From the NCBI GenBank assembly GCA_964013575.1, contig CAXGWP010000002.1, forward strand, positions 1 through 64,000: a stretch of 64,000 bases of DNA. The letters are read 5' to 3'. The DNA is from BJGV01 sp964013575 (GTDB taxonomy: Bacteria; Pseudomonadota; Gammaproteobacteria; Burkholderiales; Nitrosomonadaceae). Each line of letters starts with the position of its first letter. Positions within the stretch are counted from its first letter, which is position 1. Below, piece after piece: positions 37,879 to 46,861 of this stretch. The notes under the pieces are model-generated. The model was not told the DNA's origin. It worked only from the letters and a program-made list of their open reading frames with translations, and did no database searches. The position numbers and the translations under genes are program-made.

Positions 37879-39294
37879 TTAGTGAATTTTTTCTGGTGCA
37901 ATACTACCTTTAAAATGATTTAGTGCCTGTTTGAGTAATAAATCATTGTCTGACCCAAAAACAATTGGTTCAGAGTTTGTTTTATCTTTGTTATTTTTGG
38001 AATTGGTTTTTGGTTTATCAAGCTCTTGATTTAATAACACAATTGCCTCTTCAATTGCTTTTTTTTCTTCATCTGATCCATTGCTAAGGTGACCATCTAA
38101 ATTTGCTTCACGTATTCTTCCGGATTCATCAGTTACTGAATCCGCTAAAATATCTGGTGTAATACCTTTTGCTTGGATAGATTGCCCATTAGGAGTATAG
38201 TAGCGAGCAGTAGTCAGTTTTATTGCAGTATTATTCCCTAATGGTAATATAGTTTGCACAGATCCTTTTCCAAAGGTTTGGGTGCCCATTACTATAGACC
38301 TTTTATGGTCTTGTAGGGCACCCGCTACAATTTCTGATGCCGATGCAGATCCTGCATTTACTAATGTTACCATAGGAACTGTTTTAACTTCAGGTGGTAA
38401 TTTCGTTAGATAATCTTCTTGTAGGCTATTCCTAAGATAGAATTCAGGATTTGCCTTAAGTTTCATTTTGGCATCATTAGTACGACCATCAGTATAAACT
38501 ACTAATGAATTTGGTTTCAGGAAAGCAGCAGATACAGCTACTGCACCATTAAGTAATCCTCCGGGATCATTGCGCAAATCAAGTATTAATCCTTTCATAG
38601 GTATTACACTTTTGTTAAATAAATTTTCAATGGCTTTAGCTACATTCTCGCCAGTTTGTTCTTGAAATTGAGTTATACGTATATAACCATACCCAGGTTC
38701 AATTAATTTTGATTTTACACTTTGAATTTTTATAATATCACGCACTATAGTAATGATAATTGGTTTTGTTTCTCCTTTACGAAGAACACTAATAGTAATA
38801 GAGGTATTAGGTTTTCCCCGCATAATTTTGATTGCATCAGTAAGTGTCATCCCTTTGACTGATTTCTTATTAAGTTTGATTATTAAATCACCAGCTTTCA
38901 TACCAGCATGAAATGCGGGAGTGTCTTCAATTGGTGAAATTACTTTGACAAATCCATTTTGCATAGTCACTTCTATACCTAGGCCACCAAATTCTCCTTG
39001 AGTTCCAATTTGTAATTCTTTATAGGCATCTTTATCTAAGTATGCAGAGTGAGGATCAAGGCCAGTTAGCATTCCATTAATTGCTTCTGTAATTAATTCT
39101 CCATCTTCTACTGATTCAACGTAATTCATTTTAATTCGGCCAAATACTTCTGAGAATGCTCGTAACTCATTAAATGGAAGCGGGAGCATAGGCTTATTAT
39201 CTTTATTAGCAACAGCAGAAAAATTAAGGCTGAGCATTATACCTGCAGCAGCACCTATAAGAAGTAAACCAAGTTTATGAAATTTGTTACGCAT
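37879..39294 (-). CDS. ctpA: Carboxy-terminal processing protease (S41)
   Basis: Periplasmic serine protease that trims C-termini or degrades envelope proteins such as cell-wall hydrolases. 471 aa. It has an N-terminal signal or anchor (about 8-28) and a PDZ domain (about 95-175, GLGIEV). The catalytic dyad is S318 in GSASASE and K343 in FGKGSVQ, matching Prc Ser452/Lys477. The C-terminal tail is charged (Lys/Asn/Asp-rich, about 425-455). It lies 37 bp downstream of envC, and co-occurrence with a murein hydrolase activator fits a role in peptidoglycan turnover. Confidence 0.94.
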   Translation of the reverse strand: MRNKFHKLGLLLIGAAAGIMLSLNFSAVANKDNKPMLPLPFNELRAFSEVFGRIKMNYVESVEDGELITEAINGMLTGLDPHSAYLDKDAYKELQIGTQGEFGGLGIEVTMQNGFVKVISPIEDTPAFHAGMKAGDLIIKLNKKSVKGMTLTDAIKIMRGKPNTSITISVLRKGETKPIIITIVRDIIKIQSVKSKLIEPGYGYIRITQFQEQTGENVAKAIENLFNKSVIPMKGLILDLRNDPGGLLNGAVAVSAAFLKPNSLVVYTDGRTNDAKMKLKANPEFYLRNSLQEDYLTKLPPEVKTVPMVTLVNAGSASASEIVAGALQDHKRSIVMGTQTFGKGSVQTILPLGNNTAIKLTTARYYTPNGQSIQAKGITPDILADSVTDESGRIREANLDGHLSNGSDEEKKAIEEAIVLLNQELDKPKTNSKNNKDKTNSEPIVFGSDNDLLLKQALNHFKGSIAPEKIH

Positions 39295-39331
39295 TTCATT
39301 TTCTCCAAGCTTTATTTTTTAATAATATTAT

Positions 39332-40495
39332 TTACTTTAATCCAATCCAATTGGAAGGGTCAAACGGCTTTCCTTTATAGCTAAGTTCAAAGTATAGGCC
39401 AGATTTTAAATTCCTGTTATTAATTCCTACTGATGCAATAATATCACCACCTTGAACAGTCTCGTCTACCTTTTTAGTTATAAGCTCATTATTACCATAT
39501 AAACTCATATAGCCACCACCATGATCTATTATTAAAACATTTCCAAATCCTCTTAACCAATTAGCAAATACAACTTTTCCATCTGCAACAGCAATAACGT
39601 CAATACCAATTGGTGCACTTATAAATATACCTCTCCAGGTGCCACCTCCTTTAGATCTTAAGCTGCCAAAATTATTTATTATTTTACCGTCAGTAGGGAA
39701 ATATAAATTACCTTTTTTATTTTTAAAGTAATTCTTATGTGCGGATAAATTTTTATTTTTCCTCTCTTTAGATAATTTCTTTTCTCTAGCAATTCTATTA
39801 ACTAGAGCTGATAACTGTTTTTCATCTTCTTGCAGCTTAAGAACTTCACTTTTCCCTTTTGCAACCTCCTTAGAAATATTTGTAAGTAAATTCATATGTT
39901 TTATTTCTTCCTGCTGTAGGATTTTTTTCTGTTTTGCTTGTTCTTCTTGAACTTCAATGATTTTTGTTGTTTCTTTATTGGTTTTATCAAAAATTGTTCG
40001 AAGATTCATAAGATCAATTCGATATTTATTAATATCCCTCATACGTGCTCGTGATATATATCCAAAATAATATAGCTCACGTGAAATCTGATTGGGGTCT
40101 TTTTGATTTATTATCAACTTTAAGTATTCATTGTTTCCATCAATATATTGCTTATAAAGTAAAGTACTAAGATGGGCTTGCTGCTCCAAAATTCTATTTT
40201 TGGTCACATCTAATTTTTTTTGTAATTTGTTAAGTGTATCTTTAACTTTATAGCGTTCTACATTGAGGTTAATTAGTTTCTGATTAATTTTATCTATTTC
40301 TTGTTTAGATTTTTGTAAATCACTGGTTAGTCCTAATCTTGATTTTTCTTTAATTGCAAGATTTTTTTGAAGATTTTCTATGTGGTTACGTAATTTATTT
40401 AATCCTTTTTCATTAGTATTTGATTCTGCATATAATAAATTTGGCAGCAATAAACTACTTAGAGTAAACCAAAAAATACATATAACTAAGCGCAT
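39332..40495 (-). CDS. envC: Murein hydrolase activator EnvC (M23/LytM, degenerate)
   Basis: Periplasmic activator of division amidases (AmiA/B type). From the ATG at 40495 it is 387 aa: a signal peptide (RLVICIFWF.. to LLYAES), a long coiled coil (about 25-240) that in E. coli contacts FtsEX, then a LytM domain (about 265-387). The LytM zinc ligands are lost: GTWRGIFISAP lacks the first His, and YMSLYGNNE stands where active enzymes have Y-H-L. It is therefore an activator, not a hydrolase. An in-frame TTG at 40510 is a possible earlier start; neither has a clear Shine-Dalgarno. Confidence 0.92.
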   Translation of the reverse strand: MRLVICIFWFTLSSLLLPNLLYAESNTNEKGLNKLRNHIENLQKNLAIKEKSRLGLTSDLQKSKQEIDKINQKLINLNVERYKVKDTLNKLQKKLDVTKNRILEQQAHLSTLLYKQYIDGNNEYLKLIINQKDPNQISRELYYFGYISRARMRDINKYRIDLMNLRTIFDKTNKETTKIIEVQEEQAKQKKILQQEEIKHMNLLTNISKEVAKGKSEVLKLQEDEKQLSALVNRIAREKKLSKERKNKNLSAHKNYFKNKKGNLYFPTDGKIINNFGSLRSKGGGTWRGIFISAPIGIDVIAVADGKVVFANWLRGFGNVLIIDHGGGYMSLYGNNELITKKVDETVQGGDIIASVGINNRNLKSGLYFELSYKGKPFDPSNWIGLK

Positions 40496-40631
40496 ACTAG
40501 TTAAGACCAATAGAATATTAGTTCTTTATTTAGGATAGAGGAAGAAATAAAATTTCATAATCTAAATAATTATTTGCATAAGTAATAATATAGAAACATA
40601 TTTCTCTCAATTAATTTTATTAAAATAATTA

Positions 40632-41384
40632 TTATCCAGATTCTATTTTTCCCTGGTTTGCTGTTGCTTGCTTTGCTTCCTTTACTTTATTTTGATCACC
40701 TAAATAATAATTCCGTATTGGTTTTAAATTATCGTCCAACTCATAAACCAAAGGAATCCCAGTAGGTATATTAAGATCTAAAATATCATCATTAGATATA
40801 TCATCAAGATATTTAACAATTGCTCGTAACGAATTGCCATGAGCAACAATAATAATTTGTTGCCCTAATTCAATCACTGGAACAATAGATTTCTTCCAGT
40901 AAGGGAGAAATCTATTTTCAGTATCTTGTAGGCACTCAGTAAGAGGGATTTCTAGATTTGTGAGATTTCTATATTTTGGGTCTAAGCCAGGGTAACGGCT
41001 ATCATCAGGTGTTAAAGCAGGCGGTTTAATATCATAACTGCGCCTCCAGGCTAAAATTTTGTCTTCACCATATTTAGCAGCTGTTTCAGCTTTATTTAGG
41101 CCTTGTAATGCTCCATAATGTCGTTCATTCAAACGCCATGAATGGTTAATTGGGACCCACATTTGGTCCATTTCATCTAGTGTGATCCATAGTGTGCGGA
41201 TTGCACGTTTTAAGACAGAGGTAAAAGCAACATCAAATATTAGATTTTCTTTTAATAATAATTGTCCACAATTTCTGGCTTCTTTTATGCCCCTTTCAGA
41301 CAAATCAACATCTGTCCAACCAGTAAAGAGGTTTTCTTTATTAAAAACACTTTCCCCATGTCGTAGGAGAACAATTTTTTTCAT
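40632..41384 (-). CDS. gpmA: 2,3-bisphosphoglycerate-dependent phosphoglycerate mutase
   Basis: Interconverts 3- and 2-phosphoglycerate. 250 aa, matching E. coli GpmA. The phosphohistidine motif LLRHGES (H9) begins the protein, followed by NKENLFTGWTDVDLSERG. RHYGALQGLNKAETA near residue 90 and VAHGNSLRAI near 180 supply the other active-site residues. AGGAAA precedes the ATG on the minus strand. First gene of the minus-strand cluster; it diverges from the rhodanese gene across a 369-bp spacer. Confidence 0.97.
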   Translation of the reverse strand: MKKIVLLRHGESVFNKENLFTGWTDVDLSERGIKEARNCGQLLLKENLIFDVAFTSVLKRAIRTLWITLDEMDQMWVPINHSWRLNERHYGALQGLNKAETAAKYGEDKILAWRRSYDIKPPALTPDDSRYPGLDPKYRNLTNLEIPLTECLQDTENRFLPYWKKSIVPVIELGQQIIIVAHGNSLRAIVKYLDDISNDDILDLNIPTGIPLVYELDDNLKPIRNYYLGDQNKVKEAKQATANQGKIESG

Positions 41385-41753
41385 ATTTTCCTATATTAAA
41401 AATAAGAGATATTCAAAAGAGAAACTTGAAATACAGTTATATTTTAGTATATTTAGGAAAATACTGCATGAAATAGATTTATTTGGTAATAGTTTATAAG
41501 AGTATTTGTCTTCTTTTTTTAAGAATAACCAGGCAAATATGACATTCTTTTTTATTTGATGTTATTGAGTTAACTTTATGTTTGGTTGTGCTTATTTTCT
41601 CTTGATTGAGGCTTATAATTATCCTAATTTTAGGAATTAAGGTTAAAATTATTAATAATAAATTGAAGTCAAACTTTAGTTTGTATATGAAAGCACCTGA
41701 GTGCGATGGTCTCTGATAAAATCTATATTTTTAATAATGAAAGGATATAAAAA
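41385..41753. promoter_or_regulatory. Divergent spacer gpmA / rhodanese with a palindrome at a -10-like site
   Basis: 369 bp without a supported gene. On the + strand a TATAAT (41614-41619) is followed at once by TCCTAATTTTAGGA (41622-41635), a palindrome with 6-bp arms and a TT centre. That position would overlap the transcription start or an operator. No matching -35 is visible. The rest is AT-rich and featureless by eye. Confidence 0.35.
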
Positions 41754-42161
41754 TTGTCTTTTGTACAAAGTAATATTTTATTGGTCATAATTTTTGTGTC
41801 TAGCGGTGCTCTTTTGTTGTGGGAGTTATTTTCACGGAGCTCAGGTAAAGAAATAGGTACGTTAGTAGCCGTACAGCTTATAAATTATAAAGATGCGATA
41901 GTGCTAGACGTGAGGGATGAAAGTGAATACAAATCAGGTCATATTCCAAATTCATTGCATTTTCCTGCGGATGAAATTAAAGATCGTATAAGTGAGCTTG
42001 AAAAATTTAAAGATAAGCCTATTGTTGTTATATATAAGAGTGGGGTTCGATCAGGTGCTGCAAGTACTACATTACATAAAAATGGATTTTCACTAATACA
42101 TAACCTAGCAGGTGGAATAGATACATGGAAAAATGAAGATTTACCGATAGTAAAGAGATAA
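41754..42161 (+). CDS. Membrane-anchored rhodanese-like protein lacking the catalytic Cys
   Basis: 135 aa: one N-terminal membrane span (about 7-23) and a single rhodanese domain (about 33-133). The family landmarks LDVRDESEYKSGHIPNSLHFP are present. The active-site loop reads IYKSGVRSG where active sulfurtransferases have a Cys (C-x-S-G-x-R-S); Tyr94 (TAT) occupies the Cys position. It is therefore probably inactive as a sulfurtransferase but may bind a partner. The start is TTG at 41754 with AAGGA (41741-41745) 8 bases upstream. It is 10 bp before grxC in the conserved rhodanese-grxC-secB-gpsA order (YibN position). Confidence 0.88.
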   Translation: MSFVQSNILLVIIFVSSGALLLWELFSRSSGKEIGTLVAVQLINYKDAIVLDVRDESEYKSGHIPNSLHFPADEIKDRISELEKFKDKPIVVIYKSGVRSGAASTTLHKNGFSLIHNLAGGIDTWKNEDLPIVKR

Positions 42162-42171
42162 AAATAAATTT

Positions 42172-42429
42172 ATGAATAGAATAATTATGTACTCTACTGG
42201 TTTTTGTCCATACTGTGTGATGGCGGAGAAGCTTCTACGTTCAAAGGGGGCAAAAGAAATTAAAAAGATACGTATTGATTTAGAGCCTGATCAACGTACT
42301 GAGATGCTAAAAAAAACAGGGAGAAGAACAGTACCACAAATATATATAGGAGAAACTTATATTGGGGGATATGATGACCTTTCTGCTTTAAATAGAAATG
42401 ATGGCTTGATAAAATTGTTGGAAGCTTAA
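42172..42429 (+). CDS. grxC: Glutaredoxin 3
   Basis: Small thiol-disulfide oxidoreductase reduced by glutathione. 85 aa. The dithiol active site is C12-P-Y-C15. The glutathione-binding TVPQIYIGETYIGGYDDL is near residues 62-79. There is no strong Shine-Dalgarno; translation may be coupled to the rhodanese gene 10 bp upstream. Standard GrxC length and context with secB. Confidence 0.96.
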   Translation: MNRIIMYSTGFCPYCVMAEKLLRSKGAKEIKKIRIDLEPDQRTEMLKKTGRRTVPQIYIGETYIGGYDDLSALNRNDGLIKLLEA

Positions 42430-42526
42430 TATCTTTACTTATGATGTGTATAGAAATGAGAATATATAGTAATAATAGTTTTTATTACTCTTATAATATA
42501 GTGTAAAAATTGGAATAGGATTAAAA

Positions 42527-42997
42527 ATGGAACAACAACAGCGAATTTTTAATATTGAAAAAATATATGTCAAAGATTTGTCTCTAGAGATACCTGATGC
42601 ACCGCTAGTTTTTCTTGAACCTGATACTCCAAAAATTGATATGCAAATGCATGTTGATGATAGAAATATTAAAGAGAGCATGCATGAGGTAGTATTAACA
42701 GTAACAATCACTGCAAAAATAGAAGATAAGACTTTATTCCTGGTTGAGGTTCAGCAAGCTGGAGTCTTTCAGATAATTAATATTGAAGTAGAAGAGATGC
42801 TTCCTATATTAAACATAGTATGTCCTAATGTAATATTTCCATATATACGAGAAACAATATCAGACATAGTCACTCGTGCTGGATTTCCTCCAGTAATTCT
42901 TAGCCCTGTTAATTTTGAAGCACTTTTTAATGAAGGAAAGAAGAAATTTATGGAAAAGAATGGGTCTGGCCAGCCTATTAATAAAACAAAACAATAA
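42527..42997 (+). CDS. secB: Protein-export chaperone SecB
   Basis: Tetrameric cytosolic chaperone that keeps preproteins unfolded and delivers them to SecA. 156 aa (E. coli 155). The family blocks FNIEKIYVKDLSLEIPDAP, VEVQQAGVF and the C-terminal PYIRETISDIVTRAGFPPVILSPVNFEAL are intact. ATAGGAT lies shortly before the ATG at 42527. It is 97 bp after grxC. Confidence 0.97.
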   Translation: MEQQQRIFNIEKIYVKDLSLEIPDAPLVFLEPDTPKIDMQMHVDDRNIKESMHEVVLTVTITAKIEDKTLFLVEVQQAGVFQIINIEVEEMLPILNIVCPNVIFPYIRETISDIVTRAGFPPVILSPVNFEALFNEGKKKFMEKNGSGQPINKTKQ

Positions 42998-43033
42998 GAC
43001 AATTGATTAACAACCAATATTATAGGAATTATA

Positions 43034-43522
43034 TTGATAATGGTATATAAAAACCATCTAATAATTTGGATAAAGAATTTACAATTTCGAGTAACATTGT
43101 TAGTTGTATTTCTGGGATTGCATTCACATGCGCTTGCTTCTATAGAATATCTTTCTGTAGCAGATAATCCAGTGATTATGTACAATGCGCCTTCAAAAAA
43201 AGCTGATAAATTGTATGTAATTAGCCGTTATTCTCCTGTAGAGGCAGTTGTTAGGGTTGATGGTTGGGTAAAAGTGCGTGATAGTAGTGGTGCGCTTTCT
43301 TGGGTAGAGCAGAAAGTATTAAGTAGTAAACGATATATAGTAGTTATTGAGCAAAGGGCTCAGATTTATCAATCAGCAGATATTAATTCAAGAATATTAT
43401 TTCAGGCACAGAAAGATGTTGTTTTGGAGTGGTTAGAGACTAATTCTAATGGGTGGGTAAAGGTCCGGCATCGTGATGGGCAGTCTGGTTATGTAAAGAC
43501 TAAACAGATCTGGGGCTCATGA
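43034..43522 (+). CDS. Exported SH3-domain protein
   Basis: 162 aa. A hydrophobic signal segment (about 18-36, ending SHALA) is followed by two bacterial SH3 repeats (about 38-95 and 100-160). Each carries the pattern of early N/aromatic residues, a hydrophobic strand and W-x-K-V-R. Such proteins bind peptidoglycan or partners in the periplasm; the exact role is unknown. AGGA (43024-43027) supports the TTG at 43034; the ATG at 43040 is the alternative. It overlaps gpsA by 4 bp, an arrangement common between secB and gpsA in this class. Confidence 0.82.
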   Translation: MIMVYKNHLIIWIKNLQFRVTLLVVFLGLHSHALASIEYLSVADNPVIMYNAPSKKADKLYVISRYSPVEAVVRVDGWVKVRDSSGALSWVEQKVLSSKRYIVVIEQRAQIYQSADINSRILFQAQKDVVLEWLETNSNGWVKVRHRDGQSGYVKTKQIWGS

Positions 43523-44523
43523 AAATAGCAATTTTAGGTGCTGGTGCTTGGGGCACTGCCTTGGCTATTAATTTATCAAAAAATTCTAATTCAAGGCATG
43601 AAATAGTTCTGTGGACAAAGGATTCCAATCACTGTGATGATCTTATACAAGAGCGTGTCAACAGAGAGTTTTTGCCCAATTTCCTAATACCTGATTCTAT
43701 AAAAATAACTTCTGATCTTAATTTTGTGGTTAAAGCTGACCTGGCGCTTATTGTTATTCCTACTGTAGGGTTGCGAGAAACATTACGTGCAATTATTTCA
43801 TGTGGTAAAGCCATCCCTATAATTTGGGGAGGAAAAGGATTTGAAGCTGGATCAGCTAAATTACCCAATCAAATTGCGCAGGAAGAATATGAAGGAGTGG
43901 CTCCTTATGGTGTATTGTCTGGGCCAAGTTTTGCTCATGAAGTTGCTAAAGGGTTACCAGTAGCGCTGACTTTGGCATCGCGTAATAACAAATTTTCAAA
44001 GTATATTGCGGCAGAAATACATAACTCTAGGTTTAGAGTATATTCAAGTAGCGATATTATTGGTGTTGAAACTTGTGGGGCAATTAAAAATGTAATTACT
44101 ATTGCTGCTGGTATTTCTGATGGTATGGGCCTAGGTTCTAATGCTCGTGCCGCTTTGATTACTAGAGGATTAGCTGAAATTAGTAGATTGGGAGTAAAGC
44201 TAGGTGGAAAGATAGAAACTTTTATGGGATTAACAGGTGTGGGTGATTTGATATTGACATGCACAGGAGATTTATCACGTAATAGGAAGGTGGGATTAAG
44301 TTTAGCTGCAGGGAAATCACTAAAAGATACGTTAAAAGAGCTTGGTCATGTTGCAGAAGGAGTTTATACAGCAAGATCTGTATTAAAACTAAGCCAAGAG
44401 CTCGGTGTAGATATGCCAATTACGCAGGCTGTATGTAGCATACTCGACAATAAAATACCAGCTAAAGAGGCGTTAGAAATCTTATTAAATCGAGAGCAAA
44501 AGACGGAAAGTCTTATTTTTTAA
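43519..44523 (+). CDS. gpsA: Glycerol-3-phosphate dehydrogenase [NAD(P)+]
   Basis: Reduces dihydroxyacetone phosphate to sn-glycerol 3-phosphate for phospholipid synthesis. 334 aa. The Rossmann motif is ILGAGAWGTALA at the N-terminus. Substrate-binding blocks are LSGPSFAHEVAKGLP and CGAIKNVITIAAGISDGMGLGSNARAAL (with the catalytic Lys), then TFMGLTGVGDLILTCTG. Overlap with the SH3 gene (ATGA) suggests coupled translation. It is last in the plus-strand run from the rhodanese gene. Confidence 0.97.
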   Translation: MKIAILGAGAWGTALAINLSKNSNSRHEIVLWTKDSNHCDDLIQERVNREFLPNFLIPDSIKITSDLNFVVKADLALIVIPTVGLRETLRAIISCGKAIPIIWGGKGFEAGSAKLPNQIAQEEYEGVAPYGVLSGPSFAHEVAKGLPVALTLASRNNKFSKYIAAEIHNSRFRVYSSSDIIGVETCGAIKNVITIAAGISDGMGLGSNARAALITRGLAEISRLGVKLGGKIETFMGLTGVGDLILTCTGDLSRNRKVGLSLAAGKSLKDTLKELGHVAEGVYTARSVLKLSQELGVDMPITQAVCSILDNKIPAKEALEILLNREQKTESLIF

Positions 44524-44583
44524 TATGCATAGATATTTATTATATGTGTATCATATACTATATTTTGCTTAATTATTAATCAA

Positions 44584-44647
44584 TTGTCCAATTATATTTA
44601 GTAAAAAATTGACAACATTAGATTAATCCCCGATGATTTGTCCAATT
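44584..44647 (+). promoter_or_regulatory. Candidate bioB promoter flanked by a repeated 10-bp element
   Basis: TTGACA (44609-44614) with GATGAT (44632-44637) at 17-bp spacing is the best promoter in the gap before bioB. TTGTCCAATT occurs twice, at 44584-44593 and 44638-44647, so one copy is upstream of the -35 and one directly follows the -10. The first copy is part of a palindrome, AATTG-TC-CAATT (44582-44593). The layout suggests a repressor with two operators. It does not match the BirA operator (TTGTAAACC..GGTTTACAA). Confidence 0.45.
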
Positions 44648-44667
44648 TTAGCAATAGTTGATTCAGT

Positions 44668-45681
44668 ATGATTCAACAGCCATTAAGTTATTTAAATAGT
44701 ATGATAAAAGAACAGTTAGCACACTCCATTAATCAAGAAGAAAATAGTGTATTATCTTGGAGTTCTTCTCAAATTGAAGAACTATTAAATATGGCGTTCA
44801 ATGACCTAATTTTTCAAGCTCAGTTAGTTCATAGGGAACATCATGATTTAAATAAGATTCAGCTTTCCACTTTGGTTTCTGTTAAAACTGGTGGTTGTTC
44901 TGAAGACTGTGGTTATTGCCCTCAAGCAGCTCGTTACCATACTGAGGTTGATAATGAAGATATGCTATCGCTTGACAAGGTTGTATCAGCAGCTAAAGAA
45001 GCAAAGAATCAGGGTGCTTCTCGATTCTGTATGGGTGCAGCTTGGCGTGGACCTAAGCAGCGTGACATAACAAAGATTGTTGAAATTATCAATGCAGTAA
45101 AGATGCTTGGTTTAGAAACCTGTGCCACATTAGGAATGTTGAAGCCAGGTCAAGCTGAGCAATTGAGAGATGCAGGTTTAGATTATTATAATCACAATCT
45201 TGATACATCTCCAGAATTTTATGGAGAGGTTATTACAACTAGAGCTTATAAGGACAGACTTAAAACATTAGATAGTGTACGTACTGCAGGTATGCATGTA
45301 TGTTGTGGTGGAATTGTTGGTATGGGGGAGTCTCGCAATACACGTGCTGGTTTAATTGCTCAATTAGCAAATCTTAAGCCTTATCCAGAATCTGTTCCTA
45401 TAAATAGATTGGTACAAGTAAAAGGCACACCATTGCATGGCACAGAAGAGCTAGATTCTTTTGAATTTATACGTACTATTGCAGCAGCTAGAATCACAAT
45501 GCCTAAGGCTATGGTCAGGCTTTCGGCTGGGAGGAGTGAGATGTCTGAAGAAATGCAAGCATTATGTTTTCTTGCAGGTGCTAATTCAATTTTTTATGGA
45601 GACAAGTTGCTAACTACAGGTAATCCAGAGGCTGAGAAAGATAGAATAATGTTCAGAAAATTAGGTCTGCAATCATTGTAG
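44668..45681 (+). CDS. bioB: Biotin synthase
   Basis: Radical-SAM enzyme that inserts sulfur into dethiobiotin. 337 aa. The [4Fe-4S] ligands are C77, C81, C84 (CSEDCGYC). The [2Fe-2S] region includes SRFCMGAAWR, GLETCATLGML, and YYNHNLDTSPEFY with the family Asn/Asp. The N-terminus is about 24 residues longer than in E. coli, and no Shine-Dalgarno precedes the ATG, so the start may be later (the next ATG is 44701). First gene of bioBFHCD. Confidence 0.96.
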   Translation: MIQQPLSYLNSMIKEQLAHSINQEENSVLSWSSSQIEELLNMAFNDLIFQAQLVHREHHDLNKIQLSTLVSVKTGGCSEDCGYCPQAARYHTEVDNEDMLSLDKVVSAAKEAKNQGASRFCMGAAWRGPKQRDITKIVEIINAVKMLGLETCATLGMLKPGQAEQLRDAGLDYYNHNLDTSPEFYGEVITTRAYKDRLKTLDSVRTAGMHVCCGGIVGMGESRNTRAGLIAQLANLKPYPESVPINRLVQVKGTPLHGTEELDSFEFIRTIAAARITMPKAMVRLSAGRSEMSEEMQALCFLAGANSIFYGDKLLTTGNPEAEKDRIMFRKLGLQSL

Positions 45682-45693
45682 TACCTGGCCAGA

Positions 45694-46842
45694 ATGTATT
45701 CGGATGCTACCAGGAAATTAAATGTTCGGAAGAATAACGGGTTGTACCGAGATCGTATAATACTAGATGGACCACAAGGAGTTAATGTTTCAGTAGCTGC
45801 GAAGGATTATCTTTCGTTTTGTAGTAATGATTATCTTGGTCTGGCTAATCATCCTGAGTTAATTAAGGTGGCTTGTGAAGGTGCCCATAAGTATGGTTTA
45901 GGAGCTGGTGCATCACATATGATAATTGGACACCATGTTTCTCATTATAACTTAGAGGAAATGTTAGCAAATTTTACTGGGTTTCCTAGCGCACTATTGT
46001 TCTCTACCGGGTATATGGCTAATGCAGGAGTAATATCTGCTCTAATTGGACGTGGAGATGAAATATATTCTGATAAGCTCAACCATGCATCTCTTAATGA
46101 CGCTGCAATTCTTTCTCATGCAAAATGGATAAGATACCCACATTTTGATTTAGGATTATTAGAAAACCGGCTATCCGTATCTCGGGCTAAACGTAAATTA
46201 GTTGTAACTGATGCAGTTTTTAGTATGGATGGTGATATTGCCCCTGCTGTTGAATTACTAGCACTATGTGAGAAATACAATGCTTGGTTATTACTAGATG
46301 ATGCTCACGGTTTTGGGGTGATTGGGAATAAGGGGAGAGGGATATTATCATATTATAATCTTAGTTCTCCTCGGATTATTTACATGGCAACTCTTGGTAA
46401 AGCAGCTGGTGTATTCGGTGCCTTTATTGCTGGGCAGAAAGTTGTTATAGACACACTTATTCAATATGCCCGTAGTTATATATATACAACAGCTATGCCT
46501 CCGTTATTATCTTATGTTTTGCTAAAAAGTTTAGAGTTGATTAAGGGGGAAGAATGGCGTCGTAAAAAGCTAATACAGTTAATAAAATATTTTAAAAAAA
46601 ATTTAACGTTATCACGTTGGAGTTTATTACCTTCTGATACGCCTATACAACCTATAATAATTGGAGATACTAGAGAAGTTATACAGATCAGGAATGAACT
46701 TAAGAACAGAAGTATTTTAGTTCCTGCTGTTCGCCCGCCTACGGTACCAAAGAATTCTTCAAGGATACGAATCTCTTTATCAGCAGCGCATAGTATAAAA
46801 GATATTGATTGTTTAATAAAAGCGTTACAAGAATTAGAATGA
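45694..46842 (+). CDS. bioF: 8-amino-7-oxononanoate synthase
   Basis: PLP enzyme condensing pimeloyl-ACP with alanine in biotin synthesis. 382 aa. Signatures: FCSNDYLGLANHPEL near residue 45, GAGASHMIIGHH near 72, the DDAHGFGVIG loop with the PLP-binding Asp near 205, and the Schiff-base Lys in MATLGKAAGVFGAF near 235. It lies 12 bp after bioB. Confidence 0.96.
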   Translation: MYSDATRKLNVRKNNGLYRDRIILDGPQGVNVSVAAKDYLSFCSNDYLGLANHPELIKVACEGAHKYGLGAGASHMIIGHHVSHYNLEEMLANFTGFPSALLFSTGYMANAGVISALIGRGDEIYSDKLNHASLNDAAILSHAKWIRYPHFDLGLLENRLSVSRAKRKLVVTDAVFSMDGDIAPAVELLALCEKYNAWLLLDDAHGFGVIGNKGRGILSYYNLSSPRIIYMATLGKAAGVFGAFIAGQKVVIDTLIQYARSYIYTTAMPPLLSYVLLKSLELIKGEEWRRKKLIQLIKYFKKNLTLSRWSLLPSDTPIQPIIIGDTREVIQIRNELKNRSILVPAVRPPTVPKNSSRIRISLSAAHSIKDIDCLIKALQELE

Positions 46843-46861
46843 TCTTATTGGTGATAATGCC

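Noticed and set aside
41182..41499. Plus-strand frame overlapping the start of gpmA
   Set aside because: More than half is antisense to gpmA and the remainder is AT-rich spacer without a ribosome site or domain.
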